From Pseudomonadota bacterium (GTDB taxonomy: Bacteria; Pseudomonadota; Gammaproteobacteria; Burkholderiales; Burkholderiaceae_B), in contig JAEXOO010000043.1 of assembly GCA_023439305.1 (NCBI GenBank), forward strand, positions 124,001 through 188,000: 64,000 nt of DNA. The letters are read 5' to 3'. The notes beneath the pieces are model-generated. The model did not search any database. It was not told where the DNA came from and worked only from the letters and a program-made list of their open reading frames with translations. The translations under genes were made by a program, and so were the position numbers. Positions 40,008 through 48,615 of this stretch are shown here, in pieces. Each line of letters starts with the position of its first letter. The first letter of the stretch is position 1.

Positions 40008-41930
40008 ATGGTCCGAATCACACTGCCCGACGGCTCTCAGCGCGAGTTCCCGGGTCCGGTTTCCGTCAGCGATGTGGCGCACTCCATCGGTACAGGCCTG
40101 GGGCGCGCCGCTCTAGCTGGCCGGGTGGGTGCGCCCGGCACCGAGTCGCGCCTGGTGGACACTTCCTATGTGATCGACCACGACAGCAATCTGGCCATCA
40201 TTACGGCCAAGGACGCGGACGGCCTCGACCTGATCCGTCACTCCACCGCTCACTTGCTGGCCTATGCGGTCAAGAGTCTGTTTCCCGATGCTCAGGTCAC
40301 CATAGGCCCGGTCATCGACAACGGCTTTTACTACGATTTTTCGTACAAGCGTGCTTTTACGCCGGAAGACCTCGAGGCCATTGAAAAGAAAATGGCCGAA
40401 TTGGCCAAGAAAGACGAAATTGTCACTCGCGAAGAATGGCTGCGGGACGACGCCGTCGAGTTTTTCAAGAGCATTGGAGAGGATTACAAGGCCGAGATCA
40501 TTGCCTCCATCCCATCCAACGAGCCCATCAGCCTGTACCGGGAAGGCGATTTCATCGACCTGTGCCGCGGCCCTCACGTGCCGTCGACCGGCAAGCTCAA
40601 GGTATTCAAGCTGATGAAGGTCGCCGGGGCCTATTGGCGCGGCGACAGCAATAACGAGATGCTGCAGCGCATCTACGGCACCGCCTGGGCCACCAAGGAA
40701 GATCAGCAGGCCTACCTGACCATGCTGGAAGAGGCCGAACGACGCGACCATCGCAAGCTGGGCCGCGAGCTGGATCTGTTCCACTTCCAGGAAGAAGCGC
40801 CTGGTTTGATTTTCTGGCATCCCAAAGGCTGGGTGGTCTGGCAGCAGGTTGAGCAGTACATGCGCAAGGTCTACCAGGACAACGGCTATCAAGAAGTCAA
40901 GGCGCCGCAGATTCTGGACCTGTCGCTGTGGAAAAAGACGGGCCACTGGGACAACTACGCCGAAAACATGTTCACGACCGAGTCCGAGAACCGAGTTTAC
41001 GGGCTCAAGCCCATGAACTGCCCGGGGCATGTGCAGATCTTCAACTCAGGCCTGCATTCGTACCGCGAACTGCCCATCCGTTACGGCGAATTCGGCCAAT
41101 GCCACCGCAACGAACCCTCGGGCTCGCTGCACGGCATGATGCGCGTACGCGGCTTTACACAGGATGATGGCCACGTTTTCTGTACGGAAGATCAGTTGCA
41201 GGACGAATGCGCGGCATTCACGGCCCTGCTGCAGAATGTCTATGCTGATTTCGGCTTTACCGAAATCCTGTATAAAGTTGCGACCCGTCCTGAAAAGCGA
41301 ATCGGCGACGACGAAGTCTGGGACAAAGCTGAACAGGCCTTGATCGAAAGCCTGCGCCGCACGGGTTGCGAATTCGAGATTTCCGAAGGCGAGGGCGCTT
41401 TCTATGGTCCCAAGATCGAATACACCCTGAAAGACGCCATCGGCCGCCACTGGCAGTGCGGCACCATTCAGGTAGACTTCTCCATGCCAGCCCGTCTGGG
41501 CGCGGAGTATGTGGACGCGCAGGATCAGCGCCGCGTGCCGGTCATGCTGCACCGAGCCATCCTGGGATCGTTCGAGCGCTTCATCGGTATGCTCATAGAA
41601 AACCATGCGGGCGCACTTCCGGCCTGGCTGGCTCCCGAGCACGCCGTGGTCTGCTGCATTTCCGAAGGATCGGCCGATTATGCCCGCGAAGTGGCCCAGG
41701 AATTGAAGAAACAAGGTCTGCGAGTATCTTCCGATTTGCGTGGTGAAAAAATCACTCGTAAAATCCGTGAGCATAGTATGCAGAAAGTGCCCTATATTCT
41801 GGTCGTGGGCGAAAAAGAACGCGAGAATGCCGCCGTTGCCGTGCGTGCGCGGGGCGGTGTGGATCTGGGCGTCATGCCCCTGGCTGATTTTTCCGCACGA
41901 CTGAAGCAAGAGATCGACAGCCGTCAGTAA
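40008..41930 (+). CDS. thrS: Threonine--tRNA ligase
   Basis: 640 residues, full length. N-terminal TGS domain (MVRITLPDGSQREFPGPVSVSDVA), editing domain with HSTAHLLAYAVKSLFPDAQVTIGPVIDNGFYYDF and the later RGPHVPSTGKL, class II catalytic core with GLKPMNCPGHVQIF (zinc Cys), RYGEFGQCHRNEPSGSLHGMMRVRGFTQDDGHVFC (motif 2) and MLHRAILGSFERFIGML (motif 3), then the anticodon-binding domain. AGGAAG precedes the ATG. First gene of the thrS-infC unit and probably controlled by the attenuator just upstream. Confidence 0.98.
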   Translation: MVRITLPDGSQREFPGPVSVSDVAHSIGTGLGRAALAGRVGAPGTESRLVDTSYVIDHDSNLAIITAKDADGLDLIRHSTAHLLAYAVKSLFPDAQVTIGPVIDNGFYYDFSYKRAFTPEDLEAIEKKMAELAKKDEIVTREEWLRDDAVEFFKSIGEDYKAEIIASIPSNEPISLYREGDFIDLCRGPHVPSTGKLKVFKLMKVAGAYWRGDSNNEMLQRIYGTAWATKEDQQAYLTMLEEAERRDHRKLGRELDLFHFQEEAPGLIFWHPKGWVVWQQVEQYMRKVYQDNGYQEVKAPQILDLSLWKKTGHWDNYAENMFTTESENRVYGLKPMNCPGHVQIFNSGLHSYRELPIRYGEFGQCHRNEPSGSLHGMMRVRGFTQDDGHVFCTEDQLQDECAAFTALLQNVYADFGFTEILYKVATRPEKRIGDDEVWDKAEQALIESLRRTGCEFEISEGEGAFYGPKIEYTLKDAIGRHWQCGTIQVDFSMPARLGAEYVDAQDQRRVPVMLHRAILGSFERFIGMLIENHAGALPAWLAPEHAVVCCISEGSADYAREVAQELKKQGLRVSSDLRGEKITRKIREHSMQKVPYILVVGEKERENAAVAVRARGGVDLGVMPLADFSARLKQEIDSRQ

Positions 41931-41976
41931 ATAACTGGACGGGTCGTGTTTTTATAAATTTTTAGGAGTTTTCGAC

Positions 41977-42501
41977 ATCGCAACCGAGAAAAAACATCGC
42001 ATCAACGGTGAAATCCGTATTCCAGAGGTGCGACTCATTGGAATCGAGGGTGAACAGCTAGGTATCGTGAAGGTGCCTGATGCGCTGGCCATGGCCGAGC
42101 AAAATGACGTGGACCTGGTGGAAATCGCGCCTGCTGCGCAGCCGCCTGTCTGCCGTCTGATGGATTACGGCAAGTTCCGCTACCAGGAACAGAAGCGCCA
42201 GCAAGAAGCCAAGGCCAAGCAGAAGATTATCCAGATCAAGGAAGTCAAATTCCGTCCCGGTACGGACGAAGGCGACTACCAGGTGAAACTGCGCAACGTC
42301 AAACGCTTTATCGACGATGGCGACAAGGTCAAGGTCACGCTGCGTTTCCGTGGCCGTGAAATGGCGCACCAAGAGCTGGGCATGCGAGTTCTGGAGCGTG
42401 TTCGTGACGATGTGAGCGAGTTGTGTCAGGTTGAGGCCATGCCCAAGCTGGAAGGCCGTCAAATGGTCATGGTGCTGGCTCCTCGCAAGAAAGCCGCCTG
42501 A
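41977..42501 (+). CDS. infC: Translation initiation factor IF-3, ATC start
   Basis: 174 residues. From the ATC at 41977 (nine bases after TAGGAG): IATEKKHRINGEIRIPEVRLIG, then LGIVKVPDALAMAEQNDVDLVEIAPAAQPPVCRLMDYGKFRYQEQKRQQEAKAKQKIIQIKEVKFRPGTDEGDYQVKLRN and GREMAHQELGMRVLERV. IF-3 rejects non-AUG starts, so AUC as the initiator allows autoregulation, as AUU does in E. coli. No ATG or GTG lies upstream in a position consistent with the conserved N-terminus. The rpmI-rplT genes that usually follow are 13 kb away. Confidence 0.93.
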   Translation: MATEKKHRINGEIRIPEVRLIGIEGEQLGIVKVPDALAMAEQNDVDLVEIAPAAQPPVCRLMDYGKFRYQEQKRQQEAKAKQKIIQIKEVKFRPGTDEGDYQVKLRNVKRFIDDGDKVKVTLRFRGREMAHQELGMRVLERVRDDVSELCQVEAMPKLEGRQMVMVLAPRKKAA

Positions 42502-42581
42502 TGTCCTGTCCTTCAGCGGCCTGGCAGCACGTCGGGCCGCTGGTCGCCATGCCCGCTGTTTTCCGGCAGGGATGGCGCAAT

Positions 42582-42613
42582 CGCCTTTGCAGCACAACTG
42601 CAAAGGCGTTTTT
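42582..42613 (+). terminator. Intrinsic terminator after infC
   Basis: Perfect 11-bp stem CGCCTTTGCAG/CTGCAAAGGCG with a CACAA loop and five T. It separates thrS-infC from gshB. Confidence 0.9.
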
Positions 42614-42627
42614 CTCTAGGTGTGTGC

Positions 42628-43590
42628 ATGCACGTTCTGTTCATCATTGATCCCTTGCCCAGCCTGTCGGCGTACAAGGATTCTTCCGTTGCCATGATGC
42701 GCGCCTTTTTGGCTCGAGGTCATCAGGTCAGCGTGGCGCTGCAATCCGAACTGTATATTGCGGACAGCCGGGTCCGCACCCGACATGTCGGCGTGCATAT
42801 TGCTGTCGATGCAGATCTGAGCAGCCCGTCTTGGTGGAGCCATCCGAATGCGGCCGGCGACGACGAGCTCAACGTGTTTGACGCGGTCATCATGCGCAAG
42901 GATCCTCCTTTCGACATGGAATACGCGTATTCCACGCATCTGCTGGGGTTTGCCCAGGAGCAGGGCGCACGCGTTTTCAATGCCGGTTCGGCGATCCGCA
43001 ACCATCCCGAAAAGCTGGCCATCACCGAGTTTCCGGAGTTCACGCCCACCACGCTGGTCACCCGTGACATGCAACGTTTGCGCGCCTTTCACCAGGAGCA
43101 CAAGGACGTCATCGTCAAGCCCCTGGACGGCATGGGCGGCATGGGTATTTTCCGTCTGCGCGATCCCGAGCCCAATCTGGGTGCCATCCTGGAAACGCTG
43201 ACCGCCAATGGCGCCCAGACCATCATGGCGCAGCGCTATATCCCCGAAATCGTGGATGGCGATAAACGCATTCTGATCATCGGCGGCGAACCTGTGCCGT
43301 ATGCGCTGGCCCGAATTCCGCTGGCCGGAGAAACGCGCGGCAACCTGGCCGCCGGCGGGCGCGGCGTTGCTCAGGCTCTGTCTGATCACGACTGGCATAT
43401 CGCCCGTACCATAGGCCCCAAGCTGGCCGCGCGCGGGCTGTTGTTGATCGGCCTGGATGTGATCGGCGATTACGTCACTGAAATCAATGTCACTAGTCCT
43501 ACCTGTTTCGTGGAAATCACGCAGCAGACCGGGTTTGATGTGGCCGAGTTTTTCGTGAAGGCCGTCGAGACGGCGACGGGGCGCACGTGA
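42628..43590 (+). CDS. gshB: Glutathione synthetase
   Basis: 320 residues. ATP-grasp ligase joining gamma-glutamylcysteine and glycine. LFIIDPLPSLSAYKDSSVAMMRAF, VIMRKDPPFDMEYAYSTHLL, GSAIRNHPEKLAITEFPEFTPTTLV, VIVKPLDGMGGMGIFRL, RYIPEIVDGDKRILIIGGEPVPYALARIPLAGETRGNLAAGGRG and GLDVIGDYVTEINVTSPTCFVEI are the family signatures. The ATG at 42628 starts the conserved sequence. It overlaps the EIIA gene start by four bases; gshB next to the PTS genes is a conserved Burkholderiales arrangement. Confidence 0.97.
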   Translation: MHVLFIIDPLPSLSAYKDSSVAMMRAFLARGHQVSVALQSELYIADSRVRTRHVGVHIAVDADLSSPSWWSHPNAAGDDELNVFDAVIMRKDPPFDMEYAYSTHLLGFAQEQGARVFNAGSAIRNHPEKLAITEFPEFTPTTLVTRDMQRLRAFHQEHKDVIVKPLDGMGGMGIFRLRDPEPNLGAILETLTANGAQTIMAQRYIPEIVDGDKRILIIGGEPVPYALARIPLAGETRGNLAAGGRGVAQALSDHDWHIARTIGPKLAARGLLLIGLDVIGDYVTEINVTSPTCFVEITQQTGFDVAEFFVKAVETATGRT

Positions 43591-43988
43591 TCCGCCTGGC
43601 CCTGATCATGCATGAGCCGCTGGCCAGCGCCTTTGCCAGCTGTGCGGAGCATGTGCTGGGCGAGCAACCGGATCTGTTCGTCTTTGATATACAGGCCGAC
43701 GAATGCACGGACAAGGCGGTCGAGCGCCTGCTGTCCAAGCTGCAGGCCCAGGCCGAGCCAGCCACCCTGATACTGTGCGACCTGTACGGCGCCACGCCTT
43801 TCAATGTGGCGCGGCGCGTGCAACAGGGCTTGCAGGATCAGGGGCAAGCGGTGCATTTGCTGACCGGCACCAATATGTGCATGGTTCTGAAGGCCCTGAC
43901 CGAACGCCGTGACAATCCCGAGCGTCTGGCTCAGGATGTCATGGAAGGGGCCATGCGCGGCATCGTCGATGCCGACTGCCATTGCTGA
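43587..43988 (+). CDS. PTS EIIA component, mannose/fructose type
   Basis: 133 residues with a GTG start overlapping gshB. RLALIMHEPLASAFASCAEHVLG places the phosphorylated His at residue 9; TLILCDLYGATPFNVARRV and LTGTNMCMVLKAL are the EIIA-Man alpha/beta fold strands. No EIIB, EIIC or EIID genes are present, so the phosphorelay with HPr and EI is likely regulatory rather than for sugar uptake. Confidence 0.93.
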   Translation: MIRLALIMHEPLASAFASCAEHVLGEQPDLFVFDIQADECTDKAVERLLSKLQAQAEPATLILCDLYGATPFNVARRVQQGLQDQGQAVHLLTGTNMCMVLKALTERRDNPERLAQDVMEGAMRGIVDADCHC

Positions 43989-44022
43989 GCCATTTTTCAT
44001 TTCACTTTTCCAGATTGTTTTT

Positions 44023-44292
44023 ATGCCCACTGTATCCATCGTCATCAGCAATAAGCTGGGCCTGCATGCCCGGGCCGCTGCCAAGCTGACGCAGCTTGCA
44101 GGCCGCTATGCCAGTGAAGTCTTCATTTCGCGCGGTTCGCAGCGCGTCAATGCCAAAAGCATCATGGGCGTCATGATGCTGGCGGCCGGCATGGGTGTAA
44201 CGGTGGTGGTCGATGCCGAAGGCCCCGATGCGGAACAGGCCCTGAGCGATATCCAGGCTCTGTTTCAGGCCAAGTTTGGTGAAAACGAATAA
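44023..44292 (+). CDS. ptsH: Phosphocarrier protein HPr
   Basis: 89 residues. SNKLGLHARAAAKLTQLAGRY contains the phosphorylated His15 with its Arg17; NAKSIMGVMMLAAGMG contains Ser46, the site phosphorylated by HprK in regulatory PTS systems. The ATG at 44023 starts the family sequence. It lies between EIIA and EI genes in a three-gene unit. Confidence 0.97.
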   Translation: MPTVSIVISNKLGLHARAAAKLTQLAGRYASEVFISRGSQRVNAKSIMGVMMLAAGMGVTVVVDAEGPDAEQALSDIQALFQAKFGENE

Positions 44293-44309
44293 ATAGACTG
44301 TAGTCCGAC

Positions 44310-46067
44310 ATGAATTCTGCTGCCGCTCGTCCTTCCGCCCACGATTTCACTGCCATGTTCACGGCCCAAGGCCAGGCAGTCGTCAAAGGCTATGCCATTG
44401 CCAAGGCGGTCGTGATGAGTGCGGCTGCCCTGGAAGTGCCGCACTATCGGATCGGCGCCGAAGACGTGGATTCCGAATGCCAGCGCCTGCTCAGCGCCAT
44501 GGCCAGCACGCGGGACGAGCTCAAGGCCATGGTCGATCACCTGCCGGCCGATGCGCCCCGGGAGCTGGCGCCCATTCTGACAGTGCACAGCCTGTTGCTG
44601 GATGATCCCATGCTGACGCAGCAAACCTGCGCCATCATTGCCGAGCGCCAGTACAACGCGGAATGGGCTCTGACCACGCAGGGCCAGATGCTGGTGGAGC
44701 AGTTTTCCCAGATGGAAGACGCCTACCTGCGAGAACGCGGCGCGGATGTGCGGCAAGTTATCGAGCGTGTCCTGCGCGTGCTGGCCGGCAAGCCGGCTCT
44801 GCTGCCGGGGTTCTCTGCCACTCAGGACGAAGCCCTGATCGTGGTGGCGCGTGATATTTCACCGGCCGACATGTTGCGTTTGCGGGGTGGACAGTTCGCC
44901 GCCTTTCTGACCGATCTGGGCGGGCCGACATCGCACACCGCTATTGTGGCGCGCAGCATGAATGTACCTGCGGTGGTGGGGCTGGGCGGGTTTCGCAGTT
45001 TGATACGCGATGGCGACTGGCTGATTGTGGACGGCTTCACCGGCTCGGTCATGGTCAATCCGTCTGCAGCGGTATTGGCGGAATACAAGCAGCGGCAAGA
45101 GGCCTATTTGTTGGAACGGGCCGAGCTCGAAGCGCTGCACGATGCGCCGGCCGTGACTCTGGATGGCATCCCCATTCGTCTTGAAGCCAATATCGAATTG
45201 CCTGAAGAAGCCGAGCAGGCGCTCAAGGCGGGTGCTGATGGCATAGGCTTGTTTCGCAGCGAGTTCCTGTTCATGGGGCGCAGCGACCTGCCGTCCGAGC
45301 AAGAGCAGTACGAGGCCTATGCTCGTGTCGTCAAAGCCATGCAGGGTCGGGTGGTTACGATCCGCACCTTGGATATCGGCGCTGACAAGACACTGGATGG
45401 CGATGCGACCGTTGCCACCAATCCAGCGTTGGGTCTGCGCGCCATCCGCTATTGCCTGGATCGCCCCGAGATGTTCGCCACCCAGTTGCGCGCCTTGCTG
45501 CGCGCCTGTGTGCACGGCCAGATCCGTATCCTGATTCCCATGATTTCGTCCATGACCGAGGTCTATGCCACCCGCCAGGCGATTGAGTCCGCCGCTCGCG
45601 AGCTGGAAAAATCGGGCACGCCGTTCTCTCGCGACTTCTTGTTGGGGGCCATGGTGGAGGTGCCGGCCATTGCCATTGCCATCGATCCTTTCGTCGAGGA
45701 ACTGGACTTTTTGTCTATCGGTACCAATGACCTGATCCAATACGTGCTGGCTGTGGACCGGGGAGATGCCGAAGTGGCGGATCTGTACGATCCCATGCAT
45801 CCTGCCGTATTGCGCCTGATCGCCCACACCATCAATGCCGCTGATCGTGTGGGCAAGCCGGTGGCGGTATGTGGGGAAATGGCGGGCGATTCGTCCGTCA
45901 CCCGTATGCTGCTGGGCCTGGGCCTGAAAGAATTCTCCATGCATCCGCAGCAACTGCTGGATGTCAAAAAAGAAGTGCGTCTTTCGCACTCCAACGCCTT
46001 GCGCGTCAAGGTCGCCAGCGCCCTGAATCGCGCCGAGCGCATTGATCTGGCTACCTTAGCCGCCTAA
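44310..46067 (+). CDS. ptsI: PTS enzyme I
   Basis: 585 residues. Phosphoenolpyruvate-protein phosphotransferase: N-terminal helical HPr-binding domain, swivelling domain with the catalytic His in GGPTSHTAIVARSMNVPAVVG, then the PEP-binding barrel with GIGLFRSEFLFM, RTLDIGADK, NPALGLRAIRYCLDRPEMFATQLRALLRA, FLSIGTNDLIQYVLAVDRGD and the active-site Cys in GKPVAVCGEMAGD. It donates phosphate to the HPr encoded 17 bases upstream. Confidence 0.97.
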   Translation: MNSAAARPSAHDFTAMFTAQGQAVVKGYAIAKAVVMSAAALEVPHYRIGAEDVDSECQRLLSAMASTRDELKAMVDHLPADAPRELAPILTVHSLLLDDPMLTQQTCAIIAERQYNAEWALTTQGQMLVEQFSQMEDAYLRERGADVRQVIERVLRVLAGKPALLPGFSATQDEALIVVARDISPADMLRLRGGQFAAFLTDLGGPTSHTAIVARSMNVPAVVGLGGFRSLIRDGDWLIVDGFTGSVMVNPSAAVLAEYKQRQEAYLLERAELEALHDAPAVTLDGIPIRLEANIELPEEAEQALKAGADGIGLFRSEFLFMGRSDLPSEQEQYEAYARVVKAMQGRVVTIRTLDIGADKTLDGDATVATNPALGLRAIRYCLDRPEMFATQLRALLRACVHGQIRILIPMISSMTEVYATRQAIESAARELEKSGTPFSRDFLLGAMVEVPAIAIAIDPFVEELDFLSIGTNDLIQYVLAVDRGDAEVADLYDPMHPAVLRLIAHTINAADRVGKPVAVCGEMAGDSSVTRMLLGLGLKEFSMHPQQLLDVKKEVRLSHSNALRVKVASALNRAERIDLATLAA

Positions 46068-46386
46068 GCATTTCTATTGAGTGTTGTTTATGGCCGTTAA
46101 TTTGTAACGGCTGGCGGTATCGGCTTTTCCGATGATTCTGTCTGTAACTGGCCTGTCATGACTGTTTCAGTCGCAAGCGCCTGTCCCTAAAGGGTTTCAG
46201 GAGATCGGGCCAGCGTGCGGCCATTTGTATTGAAATCAGGATTTACACTAATAGGGTAGTCGCCAAGGCCGGCGTCGATAGAATGGCGTTTAGGGGAGTT
46301 GTAACAGACCCACTGCCGAGCCGGCAGTCGCACCAGGCCTCGGCATGATTTTATTAAGCGACTTGGACTAGTAGGAAGGAAATCTT
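46068..46386. other. Intergenic region
   Basis: No gene or RNA recognised. A TTGAAA element near 46230 and downstream AT bases may form the promoter of the lipoprotein gene at 46387, for which GGAAGGA-type bases precede the ATG. Confidence 0.4.
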
Positions 46387-46890
46387 ATGAAACTGACTCG
46401 TGCTCATTTTGCTGTGATGACCGTTGCTGCGTCGATGACTCTTTTGGCTGCTTGCTCCAAAGGGGACGACACCGCTGCTCCAGCCAACAGTGCGCCGCCT
46501 GCTCCTGTCACTACTCCAGAATCGTCGGCGCCCACGACACCCGCTCCAGTCACGCCCGCGCCATCCACTGATCAATCGGCTGCAGACAAGGCGCAGGAAA
46601 TGAAGCAATCGGCGGCCAATACGGCGGACAAGGTCAAGGAAGAGGCCAAGGAGGCCAAAGAAAATGCCAAGGACAACATGGCAGCCTTGAAGGAAGACGC
46701 CAAGGAGGCCGGTGACAAGGTCGCTGAAAAAGCGGGTGAAGCCAAAGATGCCGTGGCCGGCGCAGCTCACCGGGCCGGCGATGCCATCAAGGAAGGCGCC
46801 GCCAAAGCCGACAATGCCATTCAGAAGGAACTGGGCAATGGCGTGAACGCCGCCCCCTCCAACGTCCCTTCCGAACAGGCCAAGCCCTGA
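46387..46890 (+). CDS. LEA-like helical-repeat lipoprotein
   Basis: 167 residues. Lipobox LLAAC (Cys near 23), then a Pro/Thr/Ala-rich tether (residues 30-65), then about 90 residues of Lys/Glu/Ala 11-mer-like repeats (KVKEEAKEAKENAKDNMAALKEDAKEAGDKVAEKAGEAKDAVAGAAHRAGDAIKEGA). Such amphipathic repeats resemble late-embryogenesis-abundant and apolipoprotein proteins tied to desiccation or membrane stress. Role inferred only. A strong terminator follows. Confidence 0.75.
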   Translation: MKLTRAHFAVMTVAASMTLLAACSKGDDTAAPANSAPPAPVTTPESSAPTTPAPVTPAPSTDQSAADKAQEMKQSAANTADKVKEEAKEAKENAKDNMAALKEDAKEAGDKVAEKAGEAKDAVAGAAHRAGDAIKEGAAKADNAIQKELGNGVNAAPSNVPSEQAKP

Positions 46891-46926
46891 TCGCGCCATG
46901 AACGACTGATTCGCTTCGGTCAATGA

Positions 46927-46957
46927 TAAAAGCGGGTGCCGTTGGCGCCCGCTTTTT
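46927..46957 (+). terminator. Intrinsic terminator
   Basis: AAAAGCGGGTGCC/GGCGCCCGCTTTTT imperfect stem with a 3-base loop and a T-run, 37 bases after the LEA-like lipoprotein stop. Confidence 0.85.
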
Positions 46958-46997
46958 CTTATACTGCATGTATTGTGAATGTTTATAGGAGAAGATC

Positions 46998-47285
46998 ATG
47001 ATCAATCGTAACGAGTGGCTGGACGATCTGCAGAAAAACGTATCGGAACTGATCGCCAAGAGCCCAGCTGCCGACATCGAACGCAACGTCAAAGCCTTCA
47101 TGGGCCAGACCTTCAATCGTATGGATCTGGTGACGCGGGACGAGTTCGACACCTACAAACTGATGCTGGAGCGCGCCCTGGCGCGCGTTGCCGCTCTGGA
47201 AACACGTATCCAGACGCTGGAGGGCCGTCAGGCGCCCGTCGTTCAAGCCGATGATACGCAGCCCAAGGAGCCAGGTCAGAGCTGA
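46998..47285 (+). CDS. ubiK: Ubiquinone biosynthesis accessory factor UbiK
   Basis: 95 residues. WLDDLQKNVSELIAKSPAADIERNVKAFMGQTFNRMDLVTRDEFDTYKLMLERALARVAALETRIQTLEGR is the BMFP domain with a C-terminal coiled coil. UbiK forms trimers and helps the UbiJ-centred ubiquinone complex and membrane fusion of quinone intermediates. The MFS gene starts 13 bases later. Confidence 0.9.
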   Translation: MINRNEWLDDLQKNVSELIAKSPAADIERNVKAFMGQTFNRMDLVTRDEFDTYKLMLERALARVAALETRIQTLEGRQAPVVQADDTQPKEPGQS

Positions 47286-47298
47286 TTGCGCCGCTTTT

Positions 47299-48522
47299 AT
47301 GCAGACCCCCGTCGTAGCGCGCAGCGCCGTCTCTTCTCCCTTTCTCAGCGCGCTGTTTCTGGTGCTGACCGGCGTCTGCGCCGCCTTGCATATCTGGAAG
47401 GTGCCCCCTGCCTTGCCCGCGATGCAGCGCGAATTGGGCTTGGATCTGGTGCAATCCGGTTTCTTGCTCTCCAGCGTACAGATGGCGGGCATGCTGATGG
47501 GCTTGTTGATTGGTATGGTGTCCGAACGCATCGGTCTGCGCCGGTGTATCTTGATCGGCCTGGGCATTCTCAGCCTGATGTCGCTGGCTGCGCCTTTTTT
47601 TCAGCATAGCGGGCTGATTCTGCTGAGCCGTGCCATTGAAGGCTGCGGCTTTCTGATGGTTGTATTGCCGGTGCCGGCATTGATCAAACGCATGACCGAT
47701 GCTGCCATGCTCAGCCGCATCATGGGTTTGTGGGGCTGTTATATGCCGGCCGGTGCTGTGTTGATGCTGTGGGGCGGGGCGGCCTGGCTCAGCGTCGGAA
47801 CCTGGAGGGAGCTATGGCTGGCGCTGTCCGTGTTGACGGCGCTGGTGCTGGCTCTGACGCTGTGGCTGGTGCCGCGCGACCCCGCGCGATCACCGACCAA
47901 AGAAGGAATGCGGCCGGGCTCAGACTCGTTGTCGGATCTGGTGCGCGCCACCTTGCGTTCGGGGCGGGTTTGGCTAGTGGCCTTGAGCTTTGGCGTCTAC
48001 GCCGCACAATGGGCCGCTGTCGTGGGGTTCATGCCCACTATCTACAACCAGGCCAATATCTCCGTCGCTACGGCAGGCCTGCTGACCGCGCTCATCGCAG
48101 GTGGCAATGTGATCGGCAATCTGGGGGCGGGGCGACTGTTGCATCGCGGCCTGCTGCCGCATCGCCTCTTGCAGATTGGTTTTGTCTGCATGATGGCCGC
48201 CGCCACGGTGGCCTTCGGATTGGCTCAAACCATCCATGTCCAGTTTGTGGCGATTCTGCTGTTTTCCATTACGGGTGGTCTCATCCCCGCCACCTTGTTC
48301 TTCCTGGCCGTGACGGTGGCGCCGTCGCCCCAGACCACGTCGTCGTCAGTGGGCTGGGTGCAGCAATGTTCTTCCATGGGACAGTTCGTCGGCCCGCCAG
48401 TGGTGGCCTGGGCGGTTCATGTGCTGGGCGGCTGGCAATGGGCCTGGGTGGCGACATCGGCGTTCGCCCTGGCAGGTTTGCTGATGACTGTGTGGCTGGC
48501 CCGAGGGCTGGCTCGTCACTGA
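47299..48522 (+). CDS. MFS transporter (CynX/NimT-like)
   Basis: 407 residues with 12 predicted spans. VLTGVCAALHIWKVPPALPAMQRELGLDLVQSGFLLSSVQMAGMLMGLLIGMVSERIGLRRCILIGLGIL contains the MFS loop 2-3 motif (GxxSERxGLRR). The second half repeats it less strictly. The ATG at 47299 starts the first helix; the longer open frame runs over ubiK. Substrate unknown; the pattern is nearest to cyanate/nitroimidazole-type anion transporters. Confidence 0.85.
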   Translation: MQTPVVARSAVSSPFLSALFLVLTGVCAALHIWKVPPALPAMQRELGLDLVQSGFLLSSVQMAGMLMGLLIGMVSERIGLRRCILIGLGILSLMSLAAPFFQHSGLILLSRAIEGCGFLMVVLPVPALIKRMTDAAMLSRIMGLWGCYMPAGAVLMLWGGAAWLSVGTWRELWLALSVLTALVLALTLWLVPRDPARSPTKEGMRPGSDSLSDLVRATLRSGRVWLVALSFGVYAAQWAAVVGFMPTIYNQANISVATAGLLTALIAGGNVIGNLGAGRLLHRGLLPHRLLQIGFVCMMAAATVAFGLAQTIHVQFVAILLFSITGGLIPATLFFLAVTVAPSPQTTSSSVGWVQQCSSMGQFVGPPVVAWAVHVLGGWQWAWVATSAFALAGLLMTVWLARGLARH

Positions 48523-48615
48523 TCTGAAATCCGCAGAGGCGTATACCTGGATCGTGTCTTGAAGGGGGCTGGAACTTCTTATACTGATGCTCCTGCGCCT
48601 TCTTTGGAGTGTTGA

